Assembly (NCBI RefSeq): GCF_900155475.1
Contig: NZ_FXAM01000001.1
Span: 917,501-981,500, forward strand
Source: Methylomagnum ishizawai
GTDB taxonomy: Bacteria > Pseudomonadota > Gammaproteobacteria > Methylococcales > Methylococcaceae
DNA: 64,000 nt
Direction: 5' to 3'
Shown here: in pieces, positions 22,349-30,686 of the stretch
Layout: every line of letters starts with the position of its first letter
How positions within the stretch are numbered: the first letter of the stretch is position 1
Translations under genes and position numbers: made by a program
The notes under the pieces: model-generated
What the model was told of the DNA's origin: nothing
Databases searched by the model: none
The model's input: the letters and a program-made list of their open reading frames with translations, nothing else

Positions 22349-22927
22349 TTACAGCGGGCTGCCCGCCTTCATGGCGTCCGGCACCTCGACCAGCTTGCCG
22401 GTCTTCACATCGTAGATGAAGCCATAGATCGGGATGTACTTGGGTACCAGGCTATGGTTGCGGATGCGTAGCACGTCTTCCACCACGCTCTGTTCTTGGT
22501 TCTTGATGGTCAGCCAGTTGATGTACTTGCCATCGGCGGAACCCGGACCCTTGCCCACGTCGTGCCAGCCGCTGGCATCGATGGTGGCGGTGTCGAGGCT
22601 CTGGCCCAGCAGATCGGCCATGATGTCGTTGGTGAACAACTCCATGCCGCAGTCGGTATGGTGGATGACGAACCATTCCTGGGTGCCCAGCAGCTTATGG
22701 GAAATCACCAGGGAGCGGATGGCGTCGTCGCTGGCGCGGCCCCCGGCGTTGCGGGTGACGTGGGCGTCGCCCTCGGACAGCCCGGCGTACTTGGCGGGAT
22801 CGAGCCGCGCATCCATACAGGTCAGGATGGCGAAGCCACGGGCCGGCGGCAGTGGCAGATGGCCTTTATCGAAAGTGGAGGCATAGCCTTGGTTGGCGCT
22901 CAGAACCTCGGTCAATATCTTACTCAT
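22349..22927 (-). CDS. Beta-class carbonic anhydrase
   Basis: Cytosolic zinc enzyme interconverting CO2 and bicarbonate. The 192 residues carry the beta-class ligands Cys37 (LTCMDAR), His90 and Cys93 (HHTDCGM), plus the Asp39-Arg41 dyad. The short sequence and HHTDCGM resemble mycobacterial Rv1284-type enzymes rather than E. coli Can. The ATG at 22927 is favoured because AGGAG lies six bases upstream. A TTG at 22933 would place the Shine-Dalgarno next to the start codon. It is divergent from rdgB, 108 bases apart. Confidence 0.92.
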   Translation of the reverse strand: MSKILTEVLSANQGYASTFDKGHLPLPPARGFAILTCMDARLDPAKYAGLSEGDAHVTRNAGGRASDDAIRSLVISHKLLGTQEWFVIHHTDCGMELFTNDIMADLLGQSLDTATIDASGWHDVGKGPGSADGKYINWLTIKNQEQSVVEDVLRIRNHSLVPKYIPIYGFIYDVKTGKLVEVPDAMKAGSPL

Positions 22928-23035
22928 GATCAACTCCTCTTGTCGTAGTGTTTTAGTTTCCGGGCCGGTGTCCGCGAGGGGCGCATACCGGCGCTGGGGG
23001 ACGCTGTTTTCCAGCCACTTTATGATTTGCCAACG

Positions 23036-23659
23036 ATGAAAAAAATCCTGCTCGCCAGCAATAATCCCGGGAAGGTCCGCGAGATCGCAGCTATATTAGC
23101 AGATCATGATGGGGGCGCGGCCATCGGGAATATCGAAATCCTGCCGCAGTCCGCTTTCGATATTCCCGAAGCCGAGGAAACCGGTTTGAGCTTCGTCGAG
23201 AACGCCATCCTCAAGGCCCGCAACGCCGCCAAATATTCGGGATTGCCCGCCATCGCCGACGATTCCGGGCTGGAGGTCGATGCGTTGGGCGGTGCGCCCG
23301 GCGTGTATTCGGCCCGTTATGCCGGGGTCGCCGCCAGCGATGCCGAGAACAACGCCAAGCTGTTGGAAGCGCTGCGCGAGGTGCCGGACGGTCTGCGGAC
23401 GGCCCGGTTCCGTTGCGTGATGGTGTTCCTGCGCCATGCCGCCGATCCCAGTCCCTTGATCGCGCAAGGGATTTGGGAAGGGCGCATCCTGCATGGGCCG
23501 CGGGGGGAGGGGGGATTTGGCTACGATCCTTTGTTCTTTGTACCGGAATGCGGCTGTGCCTCGGCGGAACTGGCGGCGGAGGCAAAGAACCGGCTGAGCC
23601 ACCGCGGCAAGGCGGTGCGGGAATTGGCGCGGCAACTATTCGCGACCGGCGGGGTTTGA
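23036..23659 (+). CDS. rdgB: RdgB/HAM1 dITP/XTP pyrophosphatase
   Basis: House-cleaning nucleotide pyrophosphatase that removes dITP, ITP and XTP from the pool. The 207 residues begin [17 protein letters not shown], the typical SNNxxK/R substrate-binding start. They also contain [26 protein letters not shown] and the C-terminal GGFGYDPLF and SHRGKA motifs. The ATG at 23036 is used; an in-frame TTG three codons upstream would add residues the family lacks. No partner genes flank it. Confidence 0.95.
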   Translation: MKKILLASNNPGKVREIAAILADHDGGAAIGNIEILPQSAFDIPEAEETGLSFVENAILKARNAAKYSGLPAIADDSGLEVDALGGAPGVYSARYAGVAASDAENNAKLLEALREVPDGLRTARFRCVMVFLRHAADPSPLIAQGIWEGRILHGPRGEGGFGYDPLFFVPECGCASAELAAEAKNRLSHRGKAVRELARQLFATGGV

Positions 23660-23664
23660 GGTGG

Positions 23665-23701
23665 CGTAGCCCGGATGGAACGCGGTGGAATCCGGGCTAC
23701 G
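23665..23701. repeat. REP-like intergenic palindrome
   Basis: CGTAGCCCGGAT (23665-23676) and ATCCGGGCTACG (23690-23701) form a perfect 12-bp inverted repeat around a 13-base GC-rich loop, between the convergent 3' ends of rdgB and mltB. The unit resembles the dispersed GTAGCCCGGAT...ATCCGGG elements I know from several gammaproteobacterial genomes. Only this copy is seen in the window. It may also serve as a two-way transcription stop. Confidence 0.6.
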
Positions 23702-23711
23702 GGTATCGGCC

Positions 23712-24851
23712 TCAGCGCGAGGCCAGCTTGGAATAACGCTGCTTCACTGCCTGTGCCAGCTGATGCACGGCCATCGCGTAGTTGGTGCTGTGGTTGTAGC
23801 GGGTGATGACATAGAAATTATCGTAGCCCAACCAGTATTCGTCGCCGTCCACTGCCTTGAGCCGCAACAGCCGGGCCTTTTCCACCGGGTAATCCAAACT
23901 CGGGTAGATGCCGTAGCCTGCCAGGGTCGAGAGCGGATAAACCTTGTCGAAGCCGCATTCGAGTCCTTCCGCGCCCGGTCCCCCCACCGAGGCGGGGGCC
24001 GTGACCGGCTCCCCGGCCTTCCAGCCATGCCCCGCGAAATAGTTGGCGATGCTGCCGATGGCGTCCTCCGGGTCCCACAGGTCGCGCCGCCCGTCGCCAT
24101 CGAAATCCACCGCGTAGCGCAGGAAACTGCTGGGCATGAATTGCCCCAAGCCCATCGCCCCGGCATAGGAACCCACGGGCCGCGACGGGTCCATGCCTTC
24201 CTGCCGCGTCATCACCAGGAAGTTTTCCAGTTCCTCCGCGAAATAATCGCCGCGCCGGGGATAATCGAAAGCCAGCGTGGTCAGGGCGTCGATGATCCGG
24301 TGGTTGCCGATGTTGCCGCCATAAATCGTCTCCACCCCCATGATGCCCATGATGTGTTCCGGGCTGACCCCGTATTGGGCGCTGGCCCTCCGTAATGCCC
24401 CCGCGTGTTGGGCCCAGAACGCCGCCCCGGTGGAAATATGTTTTTCGTCGAGGAATTGGCCGCGGTAGCGGGTCCAGCTACCGGGCTTGGGTTTGGCGCC
24501 GGGTTTGGGTTCGCGGCTGAGATAATCCAGGGTCCATTGCTTGCGCCGGGCTTGGGAAAACAGGCCGTAGAGATATTCCCGGCCATACCCGTGATGCGCC
24601 ACCATGCGCTCGATGAAGTTTTCGAGGGCGGGATACCCGGCATAATCCCCGGTGAGATAACGGGCGTGATAAGCCCCTACCGGCGTGGGATATTCGCTTT
24701 CGGTTTGCGGTTCGGCGGGGGCCGGGTCCGGGGCGCGGGAATAAGGGTCCGGGGCGCGGTGGACCGGGGCGGGCGGGTTGCTGGCGCAACCGCCGAGGCA
24801 GAGCAATCCCGAGATCAAGGTGAGGGCGTGGACGAAGGATGGGGCGTTCAT
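23712..24851 (-). CDS. mltB: Lytic murein transglycosylase B, lipoprotein
   Basis: Outer-membrane lipoprotein that cleaves peptidoglycan between MurNAc and GlcNAc, forming 1,6-anhydroMurNAc. From the ATG at 24851 the product is 379 residues. The signal peptide ends in the lipobox LGGC with Cys22. A Pro-rich linker (about 26-55) follows, then the MltB-type catalytic domain. Glu174 in MGVETIYGG is the predicted catalytic acid. YAGAMGLGQFMPSSFLRYA and the DGDGRRDLWDP segment are typical of the family. An 87-residue upstream extension of the frame overlaps the RRM gene and is not used. Confidence 0.94.
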   Translation of the reverse strand: MNAPSFVHALTLISGLLCLGGCASNPPAPVHRAPDPYSRAPDPAPAEPQTESEYPTPVGAYHARYLTGDYAGYPALENFIERMVAHHGYGREYLYGLFSQARRKQWTLDYLSREPKPGAKPKPGSWTRYRGQFLDEKHISTGAAFWAQHAGALRRASAQYGVSPEHIMGIMGVETIYGGNIGNHRIIDALTTLAFDYPRRGDYFAEELENFLVMTRQEGMDPSRPVGSYAGAMGLGQFMPSSFLRYAVDFDGDGRRDLWDPEDAIGSIANYFAGHGWKAGEPVTAPASVGGPGAEGLECGFDKVYPLSTLAGYGIYPSLDYPVEKARLLRLKAVDGDEYWLGYDNFYVITRYNHSTNYAMAVHQLAQAVKQRYSKLASR

Positions 24852-25062
24852 GGGAGGCTCGCGGTCGGGTGTCGGAAATGCGGATCGCCGGCCTGTGGTG
24901 GCCGGTGCGCCGTCGTGGTGGAGGTCGGCAAGCATAGTGCCGGGGTGGCGGGCGCACAAGACACCGATGGTACCGGGCCGGGGGGTGGGGTGACGGGGCG
25001 TTGGGGAAAAACCGCCGTCCCGCCCGTGCTTGGCCACGGGCGGGACGGCGGTCTGGGTGGCA

Positions 25063-25350
25063 TCAGGCCCGCCGAGGAGCGCGGCGCGGCGGAAAGCCGC
25101 CCTGGTTTTCACGCGGACGGGCTTCGTTGACGCGCACGTTGCGGCCCTTGAGCGGGGCGCCGTCGAGTTGCTTGATGGCTTCCTCGCCGCTGGCGCGGTC
25201 GGGCATCTCCACGAAGCCGAAGCCCTTGGAGCGTCCGGTGAGTTTATCCATCACCACGTTGGCGGAACTGACCTCGCCGAATTGCTCGAAAGCCTCGCGC
25301 AATTCCTCGCTGCTGAGCTGGTATGACAAATTGCCGACATAGATATTCAT
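25063..25350 (-). CDS. Single-RRM RNA-binding protein
   Basis: Small cytosolic RNA-binding protein of the cyanobacterial/proteobacterial RRM type, often cold-induced. The 95 residues hold one RRM. RNP2 is IYVGNLSY at the start and RNP1 is KGFGFVEM at about residues 42-49. An Arg/Gly/Pro-rich tail of about 20 residues completes it. An adjacent ATG one codon upstream (25353) is equally possible. The approximately 230-base region upstream holds no gene and could be a long 5' leader. Targets are unknown. Confidence 0.9.
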   Translation of the reverse strand: MNIYVGNLSYQLSSEELREAFEQFGEVSSANVVMDKLTGRSKGFGFVEMPDRASGEEAIKQLDGAPLKGRNVRVNEARPRENQGGFPPRRAPRRA

Positions 25351-25500
25351 CATCTGAAAAACACCGTGCAGAACGCTGTGCCATCCTCATTAAATCCATC
25401 AGCTGCTCAACGAATGGCACGGAGATCAAGAACTGATGATCGGTCCCCCGCCTGGGGACCAGATTGTCGGCCTCATACCCTTGGGAACACGAGGCGATGA

Positions 25501-25518
25501 AATCCCCTTCCGGGGGTT
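25501..25518 (-). terminator. GNRA-loop hairpin after the PfkB kinase gene
   Basis: On the minus strand AACCCCC and GGGGATT form a 7-bp stem (one G-U pair) closed by a GGAA tetraloop, 69 bases past the kinase stop. The T-run after it is only two or three bases, so termination would be weak. Confidence 0.35.
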
Positions 25519-25586
25519 CCTAAACCACTTAGCTTTCAAGGTTAAAACGGCGATGTCAATACTTTTGTGACGGCGGCGGCGCGGAT

Positions 25587-26480
25587 TCAAATTTGGCTTT
25601 CCAATAAGCCGCGCAGCCGGGTCAGGTCCGGTAAACCGGGCCGCGCTCCCAAGCGTTCGCAGCACAACGCCCCTGTCGCGCTGGCGTAGCGCAGCAAGCC
25701 CGGCCAATCCAATCCCGCCGCCAATCCCGCCGCGAAGCCACCATGGAAGGCGTCGCCCGCGCCGGTGGTGTCCACCGGCTCGACCCGGAACGCGGGTAGC
25801 GCCCCGGATTCGCCCTCTTTGCGCCAGATCAGGCCGCGTTCGCCCAGGGTGATGACCACGGCGGGCGAGCGTTCGGCCAGCGCGGCCAAGGCGCGTCGCG
25901 GATCGTCCTCCCCCAGCCATTGCCGGGCGAATTTCTCGGAACAAACGAGGTAATCGACCGCAGACATCAGCGCCTCGGTCCCCCGGTGCAGCGAACCCGC
26001 GTCCAGCACGCTGGGAATCTTGCGGGCGAGGAGCGGGGCGGATAGCTCGGGTTCGTGGCCGTCGAACAGCACGACCTTGGGCGCGATGGTGGAAAAATCG
26101 ATGGTGTCGGCGGGCAGCGGGCGGGTATCGCCCTTGTAGTTGACCAGGGCGCGGCGACCATCCGGCTTCACCAAGACGGTCGAGAGCGGCGTCGGCGCAG
26201 TGCCCCGCGCGATCCAGCCGGTTGCGACGCCCTCGCGCAGCAATTCGGCGTGATGCAGTTCGCCATGGGCGTCCAGGCCCAGATAGCCCGCGAAAGCCGC
26301 CCGGTACCCGAGCCGCGCCACGGTAACGGCGGCATTGGCGGCGGGCCCGCCGCCGCAGGCGATCAGGCTGTCGGCGAAGATTTTTTCGTCGGCTTCCGGG
26401 TGGCGCGGCACCGCGAACACCAGGTCGTAGGACGCATGTCCCACGCAAAGCACATCGATAGGGGAGGCGGGGGTGGTCAT
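25587..26480 (-). CDS. PfkB-family carbohydrate/nucleoside kinase
   Basis: Ribokinase-fold sugar or nucleoside kinase. The 297 residues show the N-terminal PfkB signature region (GGGPAANAAVTVARLG, about 43-58). The C-terminal catalytic signature DTTGAGDAFHGGF is near 238-250, with the catalytic base in GAGD. The substrate cannot be read from sequence; candidates include fructose, ribose, adenosine and sulfofructose. It lies 30 bases downstream of bamD on the same strand, so the two may share a transcript, but no functional link is evident. Confidence 0.88.
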   Translation of the reverse strand: MTTPASPIDVLCVGHASYDLVFAVPRHPEADEKIFADSLIACGGGPAANAAVTVARLGYRAAFAGYLGLDAHGELHHAELLREGVATGWIARGTAPTPLSTVLVKPDGRRALVNYKGDTRPLPADTIDFSTIAPKVVLFDGHEPELSAPLLARKIPSVLDAGSLHRGTEALMSAVDYLVCSEKFARQWLGEDDPRRALAALAERSPAVVITLGERGLIWRKEGESGALPAFRVEPVDTTGAGDAFHGGFAAGLAAGLDWPGLLRYASATGALCCERLGARPGLPDLTRLRGLLESQI

Positions 26481-26510
26481 GGGGATTCGGGGCGGGAAGG
26501 CGGTGGGGGC

Positions 26511-27365
26511 TTATTCCTCCAAGCCCACGAATTGCCAGAGGCGCTCGACCGCGGAGGGTTCGGCCAAATCCTTGGCCTGGCCGGGGACGCCCTGGGCATA
26601 ATTGAGGCTGTAGACCCTGGCGGCATCGTCGGCCAGATCGTTCTGGCCCAGTTTGCGGTAGGCTTCCTCCAGGGTGCGCAGGGCCAGGGGTACGGCCTGG
26701 GTACGTTGGTATTTGCGGATGACTTCGATGCAGCGCCGCGCGGCGGCGAGATAGGCTTCCCGGCGCATGTAGAAATCGGCCACATGGATTTCATACATCG
26801 CGAGGTTGTTGCGTAGGGAAACGACGCGCTGTCCGGCGTCCTCGGCATAGCGGCTATTCGGGAAGCGCCGGAGCAATTCCTCGAATTCCTTGTAGGCGTC
26901 GAGGGCCGAGCCGGGATCGCGCTGCGAGGAGTCGGTGGGGAGAAAACGGTCGATAAAGCCGATGCCTCGGTTATAATTCACCAATCCCTTGAGGTAATAA
27001 GCGTAATCGACGTTGGGATGGGTCGGGTTCAGCTTGATGAAACGGTCCGTCGCGGCGATGGCGGAGTCCGGTTCGTCGTTCTTGTAGTAGGCGTAGGCCA
27101 CGTCGAGCTGGGCTTGGGTCGCGTATTTCCCGAAGGGGTAGCGGGCCTCTAGCTTCTCGTAGAGCTTCACCGCCTTGTCGTAGCGCTTCTCAAGCAGATT
27201 CTGCTTGGCTTCGGTATAGAACTTTTCGGCGGTCCAATCGGCGTATTCGTCGGGCTCCTCCTTATTATTCTTACCGAACCAAGAACAGCCACCCAATAGC
27301 AGGGATAGGGCCAAAACCCAGCCGACCCAGCGTTTTCCGCGCGAAATATCCGAATAATTCAACAT
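26511..27365 (-). CDS. bamD: Outer membrane assembly lipoprotein BamD
   Basis: Essential lipoprotein of the BAM complex that inserts beta-barrel proteins into the outer membrane. From the ATG at 27365 the product is 284 residues. The signal sequence ends in LLLGGC with Cys27 as the lipidation site. Five TPR-like helical repeats follow, including YPFGKYATQAQLDVAYAYY and HPNVDYAYYLKG. It is divergent from rluD with 57 bases between starts, the arrangement seen in many gammaproteobacteria. The frame continues upstream into rluD but has no signal there. Confidence 0.95.
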   Translation of the reverse strand: MLNYSDISRGKRWVGWVLALSLLLGGCSWFGKNNKEEPDEYADWTAEKFYTEAKQNLLEKRYDKAVKLYEKLEARYPFGKYATQAQLDVAYAYYKNDEPDSAIAATDRFIKLNPTHPNVDYAYYLKGLVNYNRGIGFIDRFLPTDSSQRDPGSALDAYKEFEELLRRFPNSRYAEDAGQRVVSLRNNLAMYEIHVADFYMRREAYLAAARRCIEVIRKYQRTQAVPLALRTLEEAYRKLGQNDLADDAARVYSLNYAQGVPGQAKDLAEPSAVERLWQFVGLEE

Positions 27366-27422
27366 GGCCGTAACGATAGACGTAACGGTCGCAGTATACC
27401 CCGAATTCCCGAGTCCATAAAA

Positions 27423-28367
27423 GTGAACCCCTTCCAAACCCTCACCGCCGAAATTCCCGTGGCCTTGGCCGGATTGCGGCTCGATCAAGCCCTGAGCGAA
27501 ATATTCCCCGATTTTTCCAGGGGCCGCTTGCAAACCTGGATCAAAAGCGGCGCGGCCAAGGTGGACGGCGCGGTGTTGCCGCCCAAGCACCGTATCCTGG
27601 GCGGGGAATATGTGGTCCTCCAGGCCGAGGTGGAGCCGGACACCGCCGTGGTGGGCCAGGATATCCCGCTGGAGATTGTCCACGAGGACGATGACATCTT
27701 GATTATCGACAAGCCCGCCGGCCTGGTGGTGCATCCGGCGGCGGGCCATAGCGACGGCACTTTGCAGAACGCCCTGCTGCACCACGCCCCGGAACTGGCC
27801 GGAATACCCCGCTGCGGCATCGTCCACCGCATCGACAAGGACACCAGCGGACTCTTAATGGTGGCGAAAACCCTGGCCGCCCATAACGCCCTGGTCGGAC
27901 AACTCCAGGAACACAGCGTCCAGCGCGAATATCTGGCCCTGGCGCAAGGGGCGATGACGGCGGGCGGCACCGTGGACGCGCCGATAGGCCGCCATCCCCG
28001 CGACCGCAAACGCTACGCCGTCCGCAACGACGGCAAGCCCGCCGTGACCCATTACCGGGTGGCCGAGCGTTTCCCCCGCCATACCTTGCTGCGGGTGCAA
28101 TTGGAAACCGGCCGTACCCATCAAATCCGCGTCCACATGAGCCACATCGATTACCCGCTGGTCGGTGATCCGGTCTATGGCGGGCGTCCCCGGTTGCCGC
28201 CGGGGGCCGGTCCGCATTTGATCGCCTGTCTGCAAGAGTTCAAGCGCCAAGCCCTGCACGCCGAAATCCTGGGCATCGTCCATCCCGCGACCGGGGAGTA
28301 TTGCGAATGGCAGTCGCCGCTGCCCGATGATTTCGCCGGGCTGCTCGACGTGTTGAGGGCGGGCTGA
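27423..28367 (+). CDS. rluD: 23S rRNA pseudouridine synthase RluD
   Basis: Makes pseudouridines 1911, 1915 and 1917 in helix 69 of 23S rRNA, important for subunit joining. The 314 residues contain an N-terminal S4-like RNA-binding domain (about 15-75). The catalytic motif HRIDKDTSGLLM holds the nucleophilic Asp. ETGRTHQIRVHM is typical of the RluA/C/D group. The start is GTG at 27423. The stop overlaps the pgeF start (TGATG), implying translational coupling. Confidence 0.95.
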   Translation: MNPFQTLTAEIPVALAGLRLDQALSEIFPDFSRGRLQTWIKSGAAKVDGAVLPPKHRILGGEYVVLQAEVEPDTAVVGQDIPLEIVHEDDDILIIDKPAGLVVHPAAGHSDGTLQNALLHHAPELAGIPRCGIVHRIDKDTSGLLMVAKTLAAHNALVGQLQEHSVQREYLALAQGAMTAGGTVDAPIGRHPRDRKRYAVRNDGKPAVTHYRVAERFPRHTLLRVQLETGRTHQIRVHMSHIDYPLVGDPVYGGRPRLPPGAGPHLIACLQEFKRQALHAEILGIVHPATGEYCEWQSPLPDDFAGLLDVLRAG

Positions 28368-29092
28368 TGGCGGTGCGCTGGATCACGCCCGACTGGCCCG
28401 CGCCGCCCGGTGTCCGCGCCGCCAGTAGCTTGCGGGCCGGCGGCGTCAGCGTGGCGGCTTATGCCAGCCTCAACCTCGGGACGCATGTGGGCGACGAACC
28501 CGCCCATGTCGCCGAGAACCGCCGCCGCTGGGCCGCCGCCTTGGATTTGCCCGCCGAGCCGGTCTGGCTCAGCCAGGTCCACGGCATCCGCGTGGTGCGG
28601 GCCGACGCTCCCGATAGCTTTACCGCCGATGCCGCTTACACCCAGGCGGCGGGCGTGGTCTGCGCGGTGATGACCGCCGATTGCCTGCCGGTGCTGCTGT
28701 GTTCCCGCGATGGCGGCACCGTCGCCGCCGCCCATGCTGGTTGGAAAGGCTTGCTGGGCGGGGTGATCGAGGCCACGGTCGCGGCCATCGGCGGTCGCGA
28801 CCTGATGGCCTGGCTCGGCCCCGCTATCGGTCCCCAAGCCTTCGAGGTCGGCGCCGAGGTCCGCGCCGCCTTCCTGGCCCAGGACGCCGGGTTCGCCACG
28901 GGGTTCCGCCCGCTGGGCGCGGGCCAGTGGCGGGCCGATCTTTACCAACTCGCCCGCGTGGTCCTCGACCGGCTCGATATTACCGACATCCACGGCGGCG
29001 GCTGGTGTACCCACGGCCACCCCGACGATTTTTTCTCCTACCGGCGCGACCGCGAGACGGGCCGCATGGCCACCTTGATCTGGCGCGAATAA
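28367..29092 (+). CDS. pgeF: Peptidoglycan editing factor PgeF (YfiH family)
   Basis: Laccase-fold metal enzyme (DUF152) that in E. coli removes wrongly used L-serine from peptidoglycan precursors. The 241 residues include the conserved QVHG, TADCLPVLL, AAAHAGWKG and GPAIGPQAFEVG motifs, which supply the His and Cys metal ligands. It overlaps the rluD stop by one base, and rluD-pgeF pairing is common in gammaproteobacteria. The older name 'polyphenol oxidase' reflects side activity. Confidence 0.95.
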   Translation: MAVRWITPDWPAPPGVRAASSLRAGGVSVAAYASLNLGTHVGDEPAHVAENRRRWAAALDLPAEPVWLSQVHGIRVVRADAPDSFTADAAYTQAAGVVCAVMTADCLPVLLCSRDGGTVAAAHAGWKGLLGGVIEATVAAIGGRDLMAWLGPAIGPQAFEVGAEVRAAFLAQDAGFATGFRPLGAGQWRADLYQLARVVLDRLDITDIHGGGWCTHGHPDDFFSYRRDRETGRMATLIWRE

Positions 29093-29098
29093 TCCCCC

Positions 29099-29929
29099 AT
29101 GACCTTGTTTCTCTGGATCGTCCTCTTCACCTTGATCGGCGGTGTGTTGAGCGTCGCCGCCGCCGCCTTGTTCCTGTTGATTCCCGAGCGCCACCATCCG
29201 CGCATCCTGCCCCATGGTGTGAGTTTCGCGCTGGGGGCGTTGCTGAGCGTGGCCTTCCTCGACCTGTTGCCCGATGCCTTGCGCGAAGTGGGCGCGGGCG
29301 GGGGCGATACCGTGATGGCGACCGTGCTGGCCGGTATCCTGGGCTTTTTCCTGTTGGAAAAGCTGCTGCTGTGGCGGCATTGCCATTCCGACCATTGCGA
29401 AACCCACGCCGAGGAGCATTTCCACCAGCCGGCCGGCACCTTGATCGTGGTGGGCGACGGCATCCATAACTTCGTGGATGGCGTGCTGATCGCGGCGGCG
29501 TTCCTCACCGATATCCAGTTGGGGGTGGTCACCAGCCTGGCGGTGGCGGCGCACGAGATTCCCCAGGAACTCGGCGATTTCGCCATCCTGCTGCAAAGCG
29601 GCTATGGTCGCGCCAAGGCTTTGCTCTATAACCTGCTGTCCAGCCTCGCGACCTTGGTGGGCGGAGTGCTGGCCTATTTCGGGCTGGAGCATTTGCACGG
29701 GGCCTTGCCCTATATCCTGGCCTTGGCGGCGTCGAGTTTCGTCTATATCGCGGTGGCGGATTTGATTCCCAGCCTGCACCGGCGCACCACGGCGCGGGAG
29801 GCGTTCCAGCAGGTCGGTTTGATCGCCCTGGGAATCATCGTGATCTATTGGGTCCATGCCCGGACTGGCGCGGACCTTGGACCGCCGGTGGCGGCGGGGA
29901 GCGGTGCGTATTCGGGCGCGGTGCCTTGA
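29099..29929 (+). CDS. ZIP family metal transporter
   Basis: Inner-membrane divalent-metal importer of the ZIP family (zinc, iron or related metals). The 276 residues form about eight membrane helices. A His-rich cytosolic loop (about 97-112) has the sequence pattern HCHSDHCETHAEEHFH. The two metal-site helices carry HNFVDG (about 122-127) and HEIPQELGDF (about 151-160). It begins six bases after pgeF and may be cotranscribed. Substrate metal and direction cannot be told from sequence. Confidence 0.9.
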   Translation: MTLFLWIVLFTLIGGVLSVAAAALFLLIPERHHPRILPHGVSFALGALLSVAFLDLLPDALREVGAGGGDTVMATVLAGILGFFLLEKLLLWRHCHSDHCETHAEEHFHQPAGTLIVVGDGIHNFVDGVLIAAAFLTDIQLGVVTSLAVAAHEIPQELGDFAILLQSGYGRAKALLYNLLSSLATLVGGVLAYFGLEHLHGALPYILALAASSFVYIAVADLIPSLHRRTTAREAFQQVGLIALGIIVIYWVHARTGADLGPPVAAGSGAYSGAVP

Positions 29930-29951
29930 TTTTGCCGGGGAGGCGGGTGGA

Positions 29952-30380
29952 ATGCTGGTGCAGGTGATTTACGCGAGCCGGGCCATAAGGCCGTTTTCGG
30001 ACCGGGATTTGGTGTTGTTGTTGCGGAAATCCCGCGACCGCAACCGGCGGCATGGCATCACCGGGATGCTGGTCTACCAGGAACCCATCTTCCTCCAGGT
30101 CTTGGAGGGCGAGGCCGGGGAGCTGGAGCCGGTCTGGCGCGATATCGCCGCCGACCCCCGCCATGGGCAGATCGTCGAACTGCGTTCCGGGCCGGTGGAG
30201 TCCAGGGACTACGGGGAATGGTCGATGGGCTTTTTCAATGCTTCTTGGAATGGCTGCGCGGCGCTGGCCGGTTATACCCGGTTCCTGGACCTCGATTTCT
30301 CGCCGGAAGGCTTCGCCATGGCCCCCGAGCGGGCGATAGCGTTCATGCGTTGGATCAGGGATGCCGGTATGGGTTTATGA
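29952..30380 (+). CDS. Stand-alone BLUF blue-light photoreceptor
   Basis: Flavin-binding blue-light sensor. The 142 residues are a BLUF domain plus a short C-terminal extension, with no attached output domain. The photocycle residues are all present: Tyr7 (VIYAS), Asn31 (RDRNRRHGITG) and Gln49 (FLQVLEG). They correspond to Tyr8, Asn32 and Gln50 of cyanobacterial Slr1694/PixD. The WSMGFF segment in the fifth strand region is also conserved. The ATG at 29952 is chosen because GGGGAGG lies eight bases upstream. A partner protein must carry the response; none is evident next to it. Confidence 0.92.
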   Translation: MLVQVIYASRAIRPFSDRDLVLLLRKSRDRNRRHGITGMLVYQEPIFLQVLEGEAGELEPVWRDIAADPRHGQIVELRSGPVESRDYGEWSMGFFNASWNGCAALAGYTRFLDLDFSPEGFAMAPERAIAFMRWIRDAGMGL

Positions 30381-30686
30381 CCCGGCCATCGTTTCGATGC
30401 CATGGGTCGCTGGCGGGAATCTGGTTGGGGGCGGGAAAAAAGAAGGTAAGGGCATAGATTGGGGGGGAAGCCCCTACCTTCTGGGGAACCTGCGGGCGGA
30501 GCGTAAACTCCGGGCGCTAGCGCCGATAGGTGGGTTAAGTCATTGATCGCGACTTCCGGTCGATCCGGTGCGACAATCATCAATTCGGATCACAGTCAAG
30601 TTTGCGCGGTGGAAATTAAATCATTCCGTCCAATTCCAGGAAAATACGTAAAACTACGATGCGCCGGGCGTCATGATTACCCCGGT
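30381..30686. other. Intergenic region between BLUF gene and WD40 gene, with imperfect inverted repeat
   Basis: This 306-base gap between the convergent BLUF and beta-propeller genes has no credible coding frame. AGAAGGTAAGGGC (30441-30453) and GCCCCTACCTTCT (30470-30482) form a 13-bp inverted repeat with one mismatch around a 16-base G-rich loop. It could be a transcription stop for the BLUF transcript, though no T-tract follows. The right half (30540-30686) is lower in GC and shows nothing I recognise. Confidence 0.5.

Noticed and set aside
28175-29857. A 560-codon minus-strand frame opposite pgeF and the ZIP gene.
   Set aside because: Same shadow character; the plus-strand genes carry complete family motifs.
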